From Prevotella sp. (lineage in GTDB: Bacteria; Bacteroidota; Bacteroidia; Bacteroidales; Bacteroidaceae), in contig JAFLSH010000153.1 of assembly GCA_022511055.1 (NCBI GenBank), forward strand, positions 1-7,379: a DNA stretch of 7,379 bases, read 5' to 3'. Below the pieces are notes generated by a model. The model had not been told where the DNA came from, made no database searches, and was given only the letters and a program-made list of their open reading frames with translations. This document shows, piece after piece, positions 1-5,876 of this stretch. How positions within the stretch are numbered: the stretch's first letter is position 1; each line of letters opens with the position of its first letter. The position numbers were made by a program, and so were the translations under genes.

Positions 1-134
1 GGGAACTTGTGTCCGCAATACTCACAATAATAATTAGCCATGTTTCTATGATTTTGTTTTGTTTGCTCAACAGCCGTAAACGCAGCAATGAGAAATATTG
101 CCGGCAGAATACTTTTTAGAAAAGCCGTTATCAT
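1..134 (-). CDS. Partial CDS, Cys-x2-Cys (zinc-ribbon-like) protein, N-terminal 44 residues only
   Basis: The reading frame is open from an ATG at 134 to the left edge, so only the N-terminus is visible. Residues 1-21 look like a signal peptide or membrane anchor: Lys7, then a hydrophobic run ILPAIFLIAAF and a possible cleavage site after FTA. A second in-frame Met (residue 32, ATG at 41) begins MANYYCEYCGHKFP, which has a C-x2-C pair typical of one half of a zinc-binding knuckle; the second half would lie outside the window. Two starts are therefore possible: an exported form from 134 or a cytoplasmic zinc-ribbon form from 41. I list the longer frame because the signal-like stretch is in frame with no stop. 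The gene lies 15 bases after the stop of another Cys-x2-Cys protein, so co-transcription is likely. A TATCTTTG box at 180-173 could give it its own transcript. Function unknown. Confidence 0.55.
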   Translation of the reverse strand, partial: MITAFLKSILPAIFLIAAFTAVEQTKQNHRNMANYYCEYCGHKF

Positions 135-149
135 TATGTTATAAAGTTG

Positions 150-320
150 TTAATGTTTACCTGTAATTTTTGCAAAGATACTGGAAATGCCAGAAGGGTA
201 ACTTGAACTCCCGCATTTTGGACAGGGCTTTTTTGCCTGGAAGGAAGGGGCTATTAAGTCTCCTTCGATGCTGATGAACAGATGGCCGCATTGGCGGCAC
301 TTGAAAGTTGTAGGTGTCAT
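150..320 (-). CDS. Small zinc-ribbon protein (56 residues), function unknown
   Basis: A complete 56-codon frame from ATG at 320 to TAA at 152-150. It has two Cys-x2-Cys knuckles: C8-x2-C11-G (KCRQCGH) and C33-x2-C36-G (PCPKCGS), 21 residues apart. This is the spacing of a treble-clef or rubredoxin-like zinc ribbon that binds a single structural zinc. There is no signal peptide or membrane segment, so a cytoplasmic protein is expected. No catalytic motif is visible; such tiny ribbons bind nucleic acid or protein, or are redox or assembly adaptors, and the sequence does not decide between these. The start has no Shine-Dalgarno, but an A-rich stretch (GTAAAAGAT) precedes it, as is usual in Bacteroidota. 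No clean -7 box lies just upstream. The nearest good minus-strand promoter is at 572-603, so the gene may be read behind the structured RNA at 370-568. It is followed closely by another Cys-x2-Cys gene. Confidence 0.7.
   Translation of the reverse strand: MTPTTFKCRQCGHLFISIEGDLIAPSFQAKKPCPKCGSSSYPSGISSIFAKITGKH
173..180 (-). promoter_or_regulatory. Possible -7 promoter box inside the zinc-ribbon gene
   Basis: The minus strand reads TATCTTTG here, an exact match to the Bacteroidota TAnnTTTG -7 element, 38 bases upstream of the ATG at 134. No TTTG-like -33 box is present at 19-21 bases. The motif is also coding sequence (Ser-Ile-Phe-Ala), so it could be chance. If real, it would give the left-edge gene its own short-leader transcript. 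Confidence 0.3.
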
Positions 321-338
321 ATCTTTTACGTTTTTAGT

Positions 339-352
339 TATAATTAATTATA
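339..352. repeat. Perfect 14-base AT-only palindrome upstream of the zinc-ribbon gene
   Basis: TATAATTAATTATA is identical on both strands. It lies 19-32 bases upstream of the ATG at 320. It could be an operator for a dimeric regulator or simply an AT-rich promoter spacer. AT-only palindromes arise easily by chance, and nothing else supports a function. Confidence 0.3.
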
Positions 353-369
353 CATCAAGGCGCAGACCT

Positions 370-568
370 CAGCTCATATTCTTCTAACGGAGGTCCTGAG
401 AAACCTGGAAAACGGAATATGGCAGAAGTCCGCGCCCGAAGGTGCGAAAACAACTGCACGACATTCTCCGTTTTCATTTCTGGAACTTCTCAGGTTTCCG
501 TTATGTGAGAATGAAGCACGCTGCTTCGTTTTTTGTATGCCAAAGAAATCAGGATAGACCTGACCCGA
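370..568 (-). ncRNA. Candidate structured RNA or structured leader (long rod hairpin), family not recognised
   Basis: Downstream of a good minus-strand promoter (572-603) the sequence contains nested, concentric inverted repeats. In plus coordinates the pairs are 508-512 with 378-382, 497-502 with 386-391, 487-494 with 395-402, 467-475 with 408-416, and 431-436 with 441-446, which gives 34 base pairs in one rod. A four-pair GCAG/CTGC helix can form in the central internal loop. The tip on the minus strand is C(UUCG)G, an exceptionally stable RNA tetraloop, which argues for RNA rather than a DNA-level repeat and for this strand. Two short hairpins (549-563 and 513-527) sit nearer the 5' end. 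Ends are estimates: the 5' end follows the promoter, and the 3' end is set where the rod closes. No intrinsic terminator is seen on this strand, so the RNA may continue into the zinc-ribbon gene at 320 as a leader. A rod of about 200 nucleotides resembles 6S RNA in outline, but I cannot assign it to that family. A multi-copy repeat is the main alternative. Confidence 0.45.
513..534 (+). terminator. Intrinsic-terminator-shaped hairpin on the plus strand
   Basis: GAAGCA (513-518), loop CGC, TGCTTC (522-527), then G and six Ts (529-534): a six-pair stem with a three-base loop and a U-tract on the plus strand. No plus-strand gene precedes it, so it would end an antisense transcript, or the hairpin may belong to the minus-strand structured RNA and the T-run be incidental. 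Confidence 0.4.
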
Positions 569-571
569 CTG

Positions 572-603
572 CAAAGATAAGCAATCTTTTTGAATTGACC
601 ATA
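572..603 (-). promoter_or_regulatory. Bacteroidota-type promoter for the structured RNA
   Basis: The minus strand has TATCTTTG (579-572), an exact TAnnTTTG -7 box, and TATG (603-600) at the -33 position, one mismatch from TTTG, with a 20-base spacer. This spacer is the same as in the toxin-antitoxin promoter at 6468-6499. Transcription should begin a few bases downstream, about 564-570, just ahead of the rod-forming sequence. The nearest minus-strand gene start is some 245 bases further on. Confidence 0.6.
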
Positions 604-653
604 CTTTTAACCGAATTTTTTCTTCTGCCATATTATTCCGCTTGTTTTTCTGA

Positions 654-1241
654 TTATGCAAATAGCGACAACACATATTGCCAGGCGGTTATTATCCAAC
701 CTACAAGGCAATAGATGATGAAACAAATCATAACGATAAGGATTAGAAATTGAACAGTTTTGCCGTTCACCATTCTTGTGATGCGCTTATCACCTTCCAC
801 AAAGCCGACAATCATGGCGTAGTTCTGCTTGTAGGAACGGTTGAAGAAGTCAAAAACATCGCCAAGCAGCGGTATGATACCGAGCAGAACATCCATCAGC
901 GTGTTGTGTATAATAGCCAATGTGAGCGGTATGGACTTGACTTTGCACAATGCCACATATATGAACGGCACAGTCATTACCGATGTGAATATATCGCCGA
1001 AGCCGGGGGCAAGGAAACCGACAATCGGGTCGATAGCCCATTTATCCATGGCTGTAGCAATCCATTTCACCATGCGATAGCCCCAGTCTTGCTCAAGCAC
1101 CTTGCGGCGTTCTTCTTTCTCGTGTGTCAGTTGCTGATTTTCCTGTTCATCTGCCACCTCGGCTTCAGAGTCATCGGAATCATCAGTCACCATTTCGGTC
1201 AGAAACCATTTCACCTTGTCTTTTATACTTTCTTTTCCCAT
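654..1241 (-). CDS. DUF4112-domain membrane-associated protein
   Basis: A 195-residue protein whose region 55-144 matches the DUF4112 family: a first DPIVGFLAPGFGD motif (71-83) and a second DVLLGIIPLLGD motif (117-128), each a hydrophobic turn ending in Gly-Asp, followed by FDFFNRSYKQN. The two motifs look like an internal repeat forming a re-entrant or paired-helix membrane unit. The N-terminus (20-34) is strongly acidic (DDSDDSEAEVADE), then charged, so a soluble cytoplasmic tail is likely. A hydrophobic segment at about 163-185 forms a further transmembrane helix. The biochemical role of DUF4112 is not established; membrane location is inferred. The start at 1241 is chosen because a -7 box lies 42 bases upstream (1290-1283). 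It is monocistronic as far as can be seen: the next minus-strand gene starts 333 bases downstream after a new promoter, and no intrinsic terminator is visible after its stop. Confidence 0.85.
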   Translation of the reverse strand: MGKESIKDKVKWFLTEMVTDDSDDSEAEVADEQENQQLTHEKEERRKVLEQDWGYRMVKWIATAMDKWAIDPIVGFLAPGFGDIFTSVMTVPFIYVALCKVKSIPLTLAIIHNTLMDVLLGIIPLLGDVFDFFNRSYKQNYAMIVGFVEGDKRITRMVNGKTVQFLILIVMICFIIYCLVGWIITAWQYVLSLFA

Positions 1242-1282
1242 GTTTTTGGTCTTTTTATGTGCAACAATCTGTAATTTCTGTG

Positions 1283-1290
1283 CAAAGATA
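1283..1290 (-). promoter_or_regulatory. -7 promoter box of the DUF4112 gene
   Basis: The minus strand reads TATCTTTG, an exact Bacteroidota -7 element, 41 bases before the start codon. There is no TTTG at the usual 19-21 base spacing, and a perfect inverted repeat (1298-1320) occupies the -33 zone, which suggests that activity depends on a bound regulator. Confidence 0.6.
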
Positions 1291-1297
1291 GAACACG

Positions 1298-1320
1298 CCT
1301 ATGCAAAAATACTGCATAGG
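1298..1320. promoter_or_regulatory. Perfect 8-base inverted repeat overlapping the -33 region (operator candidate)
   Basis: CCTATGCA (1298-1305), a seven-base gap, then TGCATAGG (1313-1320). It begins seven bases upstream of the -7 box of the DUF4112 gene, so a protein bound here would contact or block RNA polymerase. On the plus strand it is followed by TTGTAAC and a T-rich run, so a weak plus-strand terminator is an alternative, though no plus-strand gene precedes it. Confidence 0.4.
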
Positions 1321-1355
1321 TTGTAACTTTTTTCTTTCATTGCTGCTCGCTAAGA

Positions 1356-1374
1356 TTGTGTCAATAGGACACAA
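1356..1374. repeat. Perfect 7-base inverted repeat in the intergenic region
   Basis: TTGTGTC (1356-1362), loop AATAG, GACACAA (1368-1374). It lies between the DUF4112 promoter and the terminator of the glycogen operon. There is no U-tract on either strand, so it is not an intrinsic terminator. It could be a second operator half-site set or a chance hairpin. The remainder of 1321-1455 shows no gene that I can support. Confidence 0.3.
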
Positions 1375-1455
1375 GGGGGCTAAATCCTTGTCAAAAAATG
1401 AATATCACTTGTGTGGAAGATGGAATGATTGGGGGTGCGCGTGAGAATAGAGGAA

Positions 1456-1491
1456 TGAAAAAGCCAGGGCTTGCCGTTTAGCCCTGGCTTT
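1456..1491 (-). terminator. Intrinsic terminator of the glycogen operon
   Basis: A perfect 12-pair stem, AAAGCCAGGGCT (1460-1471) with AGCCCTGGCTTT (1480-1491), and an eight-base loop. On the minus strand it ends in a run of Ts, 33 bases past the phosphorylase stop codon. The flanking A and T runs could also stop weak transcription from the other side. Confidence 0.88.
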
Positions 1492-1523
1492 GATTGTGGA
1501 GTATGAAAACTCTACCCTTAGTG

Positions 1524-4094
1524 TTAAGCGTTAGGAAGTTCCAACCACTTGATGTAGCAGAAGTCCTGACGGTGGGGCAGCTTCGCATTCTTGGGATACA
1601 TGCGGATGGCACTCTTGTAGATGCCAGCCTGCTGGGGAGCCAAGGTGGCCTCGAAGGTGTAGTTGTTACCCTCGTGATTGACCATCTTCAAAGGCTCGAC
1701 AGAGAAGATATGCTCCTCGCCGTTCTTGTCGGTGTAGATGTTGACTTTCTCCAGGCCGATGGCATCGTCAAGCCCCTGCTCGTTGATGACGTACTGGATG
1801 GTGTACTTCTTGCCTGTCTCGGCACCGCTTGCGGGCAAATCCCACTGGCAGCTGACGACATTGATGGCATCCCAGCGCTCGGCGACAATCTCCTTCCACT
1901 GAGCAATCTCCTTTGCCAGCTGGTTGTTGTCGGCAGAGAGTTCCTTGAAACGCTTAGCTTCCTTCTCGTAGAACTTTGAGTAGTAGTCGTCGAGCTGGCG
2001 CTTCATGGTGTAGTGGGGGGCAATCTGGGCGATGGAGTTCTTGACGACCTTTATCCAGCCTTCGCTGATGCCCTGCTCGTTCTTATTGTAGTAGAGGGGT
2101 ACAATCTCGTTTTCGAGCAAACCATAGATGGTGGCGGCATCGAGCTGGTCCTGATGACCCTGGTTCTGATAGGTGCGCTTCTCGGTGAGTGCCCATCCAG
2201 CACCCTCGCGGTAGCCTTCGAGCCACCATCCGTCTTTCACTGAGAGGTTGACGACACCGTTCATCTCTGCCTTCTCGCCGCTGGTACCTGAGGCTTCGAG
2301 CGGGCGGGTGGGGGTGTTCATCCAGATGTCGACACCCGAAACGAGGCGGCGTGCCAGCAGGAAGTCATAGTCCTCGAGGAAGATAATCTTTCCGAGGAAC
2401 TCGGGGCGCTGTGAAATCTCATAGATTTGCTTGATGAGTCCCTGTCCTGCACCGTCGGCGGGGTGAGCCTTACCGGCAAAGAGGAAGATAACGGGATGCT
2501 CGGGATTGTTGACAATCTTGGATAGGCGGTCAAGGTTGGTGAACAGCAGGTGCGCGCGCTTGTAGGTGGCGAAGCGGCGGCAGAAGCCGATGACCAGTGC
2601 GTTTGGATTCATCTTCTCAAGCAGCGAGACGACACGTGAGGGGTCGCCCTGATTCTTGAGCCATGTCTCGCGGAACTGCTCTTTGATGTAGTCGAAGAGC
2701 TTCTTCTTCAGAGTCATTCTGGTTGACCAGATTTCCTCGTCGGGTGTATTGTAGATGGCTTCCCAAATCTTCTGGTTTGACTGGTCGCTCAGGAACTTCT
2801 TGTCAAAGTACTTGCCGTAGAGCTGGCGCCACTCGGCGGCTGCCCATGTGGGGAAGTGTACGCCGTTGGTGACGTAGCCCACGTGGTTTTCCTCGGGGTA
2901 GTAGCCTTTCCAGATGCCAGAGAACATCTTCTGAGAAACCCAGCCGTGGAGCTTTGACACACCGTTGACTTCCTGACAGGTGTTGCAGGCGAAGGTAGAC
3001 ATGCAGAACTTCTCGCCCTTGTCCTCTGGGTTTGTACGACCCATGCCGATGAACTCATCCCAGGTGATGCCGAGCTTCTGGGGATAGCCGCCCATGTACT
3101 TGCCGAAGAGACCCTCGTCAAAGTAGTCGTGGCCGGCGGGTACGGGCGTGTGTACAGTGTAGAGGCCGGAGGCGCGTACCAGCTCAAGAGCCTGGTTGAA
3201 CGTCAAACCTTCGTCAATATAGTCGCACAGGCGCTGGAGGTTGCAAAGGGCGGCGTGGCCCTCGTTGCAGTGATAGATGTCCTTCTTGATGCCGAGCTTC
3301 TTGAGCAGCAGCATGCCGCCGATACCCAACAGGATTTCCTGCTTCAGACGGTTTTCCCAGTCACCGCCGTAGAGGCTGTGTGTGATGGGCTTGTCGAACT
3401 CTGAGTTCATCTCGTTGTCGGTGTCGAGCAGGTAGAGCTTCACGCGGCCGACATTGACGCGCCAAACGTAGGCGTGTACCATGTAGTTCGTGTAGGGCAC
3501 TTCAACCACCAGCGGGTTGCCATCCTGGTCCAGCTCGCGCTCAATGGGCAGTGAGCTGAAGTTCTGAGACTCGTAGTTTGCTATCTGCTGACCATCCATG
3601 GAGAGGCTCTGCGTGAAATAGCCAAAACGGTAGAGGAAGCCGACGGCACACATGTCGACATTGCTGTCAGATGCCTCTTTCACATAGTCACCGGCCAGCA
3701 TGCCGAGACCGCCGGAATAGATTTTCAGGGCAGAGTGCATGCCGTATTCCATGCAGAAATAGGCGACTGAGGGGCGCTTTGAGTCGGGCTTCACATCCAT
3801 GTACTTGCGGAAAGCCTCATAGACACTCTTGATGCGCTTCATCAGTGCCTTATCTTTGACAATCTCTTCTTTTCTTGAGAAGCTCAGCCGCTCCAGCAGC
3901 ATCACTGGGTTGTGCTTCACGTCATGATAGAGTTCCGGGTCCAGGTCGCGGAACAAGTCGCGGGCTTCAAAGTTCCACACCCACCACAAGTTGTGTGCAA
4001 TCTCGTCTAAACACTTCAGTTCTTCGGGAAGACTGGACTTGACTGCCAACTCCCTCCACTGGGGAGCATTTGAGTAATCAGCTTTAATTTTCAT
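1524..4094 (-). CDS. glgP: Alpha-glucan (glycogen/starch/maltodextrin) phosphorylase, GT35
   Basis: An 856-residue phosphorylase that releases glucose 1-phosphate from the non-reducing ends of alpha-1,4-glucan using pyridoxal phosphate and inorganic phosphate, in the cytoplasm. It belongs to the divergent bacterial branch with an N-terminal DUF3417 domain (about residues 22-100, including LDEIAHNLWWVWN). The catalytic core starts near 109 (VAYFCMEYGMH, then YSGGLGMLAGD at 126-136). Further landmarks are VHTPVPAGHDYF (from 314) and EASGTSGEKAEMNG at 600-613, in which Lys608 is the expected cofactor-binding lysine. Residues from about 760 to the end form a beta-rich C-terminal extension ending near RMYPKNAKLPHRQ, as in other members of this branch. 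Length and motifs are intact. It follows the glycogen synthase by 30 bases without a promoter of its own and is followed by a strong terminator, so it is the last gene of a two-gene operon. Preference for glycogen over shorter maltodextrins cannot be read from sequence. Confidence 0.95.
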   Translation of the reverse strand: MKIKADYSNAPQWRELAVKSSLPEELKCLDEIAHNLWWVWNFEARDLFRDLDPELYHDVKHNPVMLLERLSFSRKEEIVKDKALMKRIKSVYEAFRKYMDVKPDSKRPSVAYFCMEYGMHSALKIYSGGLGMLAGDYVKEASDSNVDMCAVGFLYRFGYFTQSLSMDGQQIANYESQNFSSLPIERELDQDGNPLVVEVPYTNYMVHAYVWRVNVGRVKLYLLDTDNEMNSEFDKPITHSLYGGDWENRLKQEILLGIGGMLLLKKLGIKKDIYHCNEGHAALCNLQRLCDYIDEGLTFNQALELVRASGLYTVHTPVPAGHDYFDEGLFGKYMGGYPQKLGITWDEFIGMGRTNPEDKGEKFCMSTFACNTCQEVNGVSKLHGWVSQKMFSGIWKGYYPEENHVGYVTNGVHFPTWAAAEWRQLYGKYFDKKFLSDQSNQKIWEAIYNTPDEEIWSTRMTLKKKLFDYIKEQFRETWLKNQGDPSRVVSLLEKMNPNALVIGFCRRFATYKRAHLLFTNLDRLSKIVNNPEHPVIFLFAGKAHPADGAGQGLIKQIYEISQRPEFLGKIIFLEDYDFLLARRLVSGVDIWMNTPTRPLEASGTSGEKAEMNGVVNLSVKDGWWLEGYREGAGWALTEKRTYQNQGHQDQLDAATIYGLLENEIVPLYYNKNEQGISEGWIKVVKNSIAQIAPHYTMKRQLDDYYSKFYEKEAKRFKELSADNNQLAKEIAQWKEIVAERWDAINVVSCQWDLPASGAETGKKYTIQYVINEQGLDDAIGLEKVNIYTDKNGEEHIFSVEPLKMVNHEGNNYTFEATLAPQQAGIYKSAIRMYPKNAKLPHRQDFCYIKWLELPNA

Positions 4095-4124
4095 AATCTC
4101 TCAAATATTATTTAATCATTATCC

Positions 4125-5795
4125 TTATTTTTGTTTTTTACCTTTTCTTGCTTCGGCCTTACGCAAGGCGATGTCGTATGCCTTGTCGTAATAGGCAATG
4201 AACTCGCTCCACAGCGCTTTCTTCGACAGCGTTTCAGCCTGCTTGCGACAGGCATCAACCTGCTTCTTGTTCATGCCGGAGAACTTCGCCACCGTCTCCT
4301 TAATGTTGTCAGCCACCTCAGAGTAGTTGTAGTCGGTACGGTGAATCACTTTCACGCCGTCTTCGATTTCCCCGTAGTGCCCGAACACGCTGTTCGCCCA
4401 GAGTCCGAAGCCCGCCAGGTCTGTCGTGATACAGGGTACATGGAAAGCTACGGCCTCGAGCGGCGTATAGCCCCATGGCTCGTAATAAGAGGGATAGACA
4501 CAGAGGTCATTGCCAAGCACGATGTCGTAGTAGGTCATGTTGACAATCCCGTCCTTGCCGTCAAGGTAGCACGGCAGGAAGATGACTTTCACCTGGTCAT
4601 CCTTGCGGTTGTGCATGTCGTAGTATTTCATCATGCCCAGCACGTTGTCGTGACTCATGTTGTGCAGCCAGTGCGTAATCTGCGGCACTTCGAGCGGCGT
4701 GTCATATTGCTGTCCGCTCGTCAGTCGTTCCTGCAAGTCCTTGCGTGGCTCGCCCACCCATCCGGGCACCTCGATGAAAGCCAGCACCTTCTTCTTCAGC
4801 TCCTTCTCGCGGAGCAGTCGGTTCATGGCTTCCACGAAGACGTCAATGCCCTTGTTGCGGAACTCGTAGCGGCCCGATGTAGAGACGATGAGGGTGTCGT
4901 CGCCAAACTGCTCGCCCAGCAGCGCATTCGCCACGTCGCACAGGCGCTTGCGGGCAGCCTTGCGCTTCTGTGAGAAGGCGGCAGACTTGGGTACGAAGCT
5001 ATTGTCAAATCCGTTGGGGAGTACCACGTCGACAGGCTTGTCGAGCAGCTCCACGCACTCCTTTGCGGTGATGTCGCTCACGGTTGTGAAGCAGTCTGTA
5101 TACAGCGCCGTCTGCTTCTCAATGGAGTGCTTGCTCTGCATGTTCAGCTCACCCGCCATCTGGTCGCCGTTGTATGCAAAGAGATAGTCGTAAAGCGGCT
5201 TCTGGTTGCCGGCGATGGAGCGGCCGATGCTGGTGGCGTGCGTGGTGAAGATGGTACCTATCTGCGGCAGACTGTGATTGATATACAGCGCTCCCAGTCC
5301 GCACATCCACTCGTTCACGTGGTAGACCACCTTTTGTTTCTCGTCAAGGAAATGCTTATAATAACTCTCAACGACGCGGGCTGCAGCGTAAGAGAACATC
5401 GAGGCTTCGTCATAGTCGCCATAGGCATGCAGCGAATCTACCTGATAGTGTTCCCACAGCCATCCGTATATCTCGTTCTTTTTCTCGAAGAAAGGCATGA
5501 AATCTACCAGGATGGTGACTGGCTCACCGGGGATAGCCCACCGGCCCACTCTCACGTTGAGCCCCTCTTCCTTTGCCACCCACTGCCATTCGGCAAACAT
5601 GGCCTTATCTTCCTTGAAATAAGGACTTTCTTTCTCTTTCCAAAAGTCTGGCCCGATAAAGATTATCCTGTCTTTCATTCTGTCTTGCAAAGTCTTCGCG
5701 CGTGTTGATAGCACGGTGTAGATGCCGCCAACCTTGTTGCAAACTTCCCAACTCGATTCAAAAATGTAGTTAGGGGTTAAATACTCTTTTCCCAT
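4125..5795 (-). CDS. Glycogen synthase, GT3 (eukaryotic-type) family
   Basis: A 556-residue retaining glucosyltransferase that extends alpha-1,4-glucan chains from a nucleotide-sugar donor. It resembles the yeast and animal GT3 enzymes rather than bacterial GlgA (GT5). Landmarks, numbered from the ATG at 5795: FESSWEVCNKVGGIYT (12-27) with the KVGG donor-site loop; IFTTHATSIGR with His186; GRYEFRNKG (308-316) with Arg309 and Lys315 for the donor phosphates; SYYEPWGYTPLEA with the catalytic pair Glu439-x7-Glu447. A longer frame opens at 5840, but a TAACTTTG promoter box (5826-5819) lies inside that extension, and the family homology begins just after the second Met, so 5795 is preferred. The C-terminal tail (AETLSKKALW, then YYDKAYDIALRKAEARK) keeps scattered basic residues but not the dense arginine cluster of the glucose-6-phosphate-regulated eukaryotic enzymes. 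It is the first gene of an operon with the phosphorylase. The donor (UDP- or ADP-glucose) is not decided by sequence; UDP-glucose is usual for GT3. Confidence 0.93.
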   Translation of the reverse strand: MGKEYLTPNYIFESSWEVCNKVGGIYTVLSTRAKTLQDRMKDRIIFIGPDFWKEKESPYFKEDKAMFAEWQWVAKEEGLNVRVGRWAIPGEPVTILVDFMPFFEKKNEIYGWLWEHYQVDSLHAYGDYDEASMFSYAAARVVESYYKHFLDEKQKVVYHVNEWMCGLGALYINHSLPQIGTIFTTHATSIGRSIAGNQKPLYDYLFAYNGDQMAGELNMQSKHSIEKQTALYTDCFTTVSDITAKECVELLDKPVDVVLPNGFDNSFVPKSAAFSQKRKAARKRLCDVANALLGEQFGDDTLIVSTSGRYEFRNKGIDVFVEAMNRLLREKELKKKVLAFIEVPGWVGEPRKDLQERLTSGQQYDTPLEVPQITHWLHNMSHDNVLGMMKYYDMHNRKDDQVKVIFLPCYLDGKDGIVNMTYYDIVLGNDLCVYPSYYEPWGYTPLEAVAFHVPCITTDLAGFGLWANSVFGHYGEIEDGVKVIHRTDYNYSEVADNIKETVAKFSGMNKKQVDACRKQAETLSKKALWSEFIAYYDKAYDIALRKAEARKGKKQK

Positions 5796-5818
5796 CGTTA
5801 CAATCTTATAAGCGGCGG

Positions 5819-5851
5819 CAAAGTTACTTAAATTTTTCATAATCCCACAAC
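5819..5851 (-). promoter_or_regulatory. Promoter of the glycogen operon
   Basis: The minus strand has GTTG (5851-5848), a 21-base spacer, and TAACTTTG (5826-5819), a good Bacteroidota promoter. The start site would fall near 5812, giving a leader of roughly 15-20 bases before the ATG at 5795. The upstream ATG at 5840 lies inside the promoter and so cannot be on this transcript. Confidence 0.65.
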
Positions 5852-5876
5852 GTTTTTTGATATATTTTCATAACAT

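Noticed and set aside
378..512. Integron attC-like site
   Set aside because: The long imperfect hairpin recalls attC, but the ends do not give the RYYYAAC and GTTRRRY core sites, and no integrase or cassette array is present.
378..512. SRP RNA, tmRNA or RNase P RNA
   Set aside because: The signature sequences (the GGAAGG-type SRP tip, a tmRNA tag reading frame, the conserved RNase P core) are not visible, and the length and rod shape do not fit tmRNA or RNase P.
374..676. Minus-strand 100-codon open frame covering the structured region
   Set aside because: It begins upstream of the promoter at 572-603, overlaps the end of the DUF4112 gene, and its sequence is explained by base-paired RNA arms. 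The translation has no domain and an odd composition rich in Arg, Ser and Phe.
442..714. Plus-strand 90-codon open frame across the same region
   Set aside because: It runs through the rod, the plus-strand terminator-like hairpin and into the antisense of the DUF4112 gene; no promoter or plausible protein features.
1301..1340. Minus-strand mini-ORF MKEKSYNLCSIFA as a leader peptide of the DUF4112 gene
   Set aside because: It lies upstream of the -7 box at 1290-1283, so it is outside the expected transcript, and it shows no regulatory codon run.
1399..1482. Plus-strand 27-codon ORF between the DUF4112 promoter and the operon terminator
   Set aside because: It ends inside the terminator stem, has no promoter box and shows no protein-like features.
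4131..4973. Long plus-strand open frame opposite the glycogen synthase gene
   Set aside because: It is antisense to a well-conserved GT3 gene, is rich in His, Val and Leu as expected from reverse-complemented coding sequence, and has no promoter.
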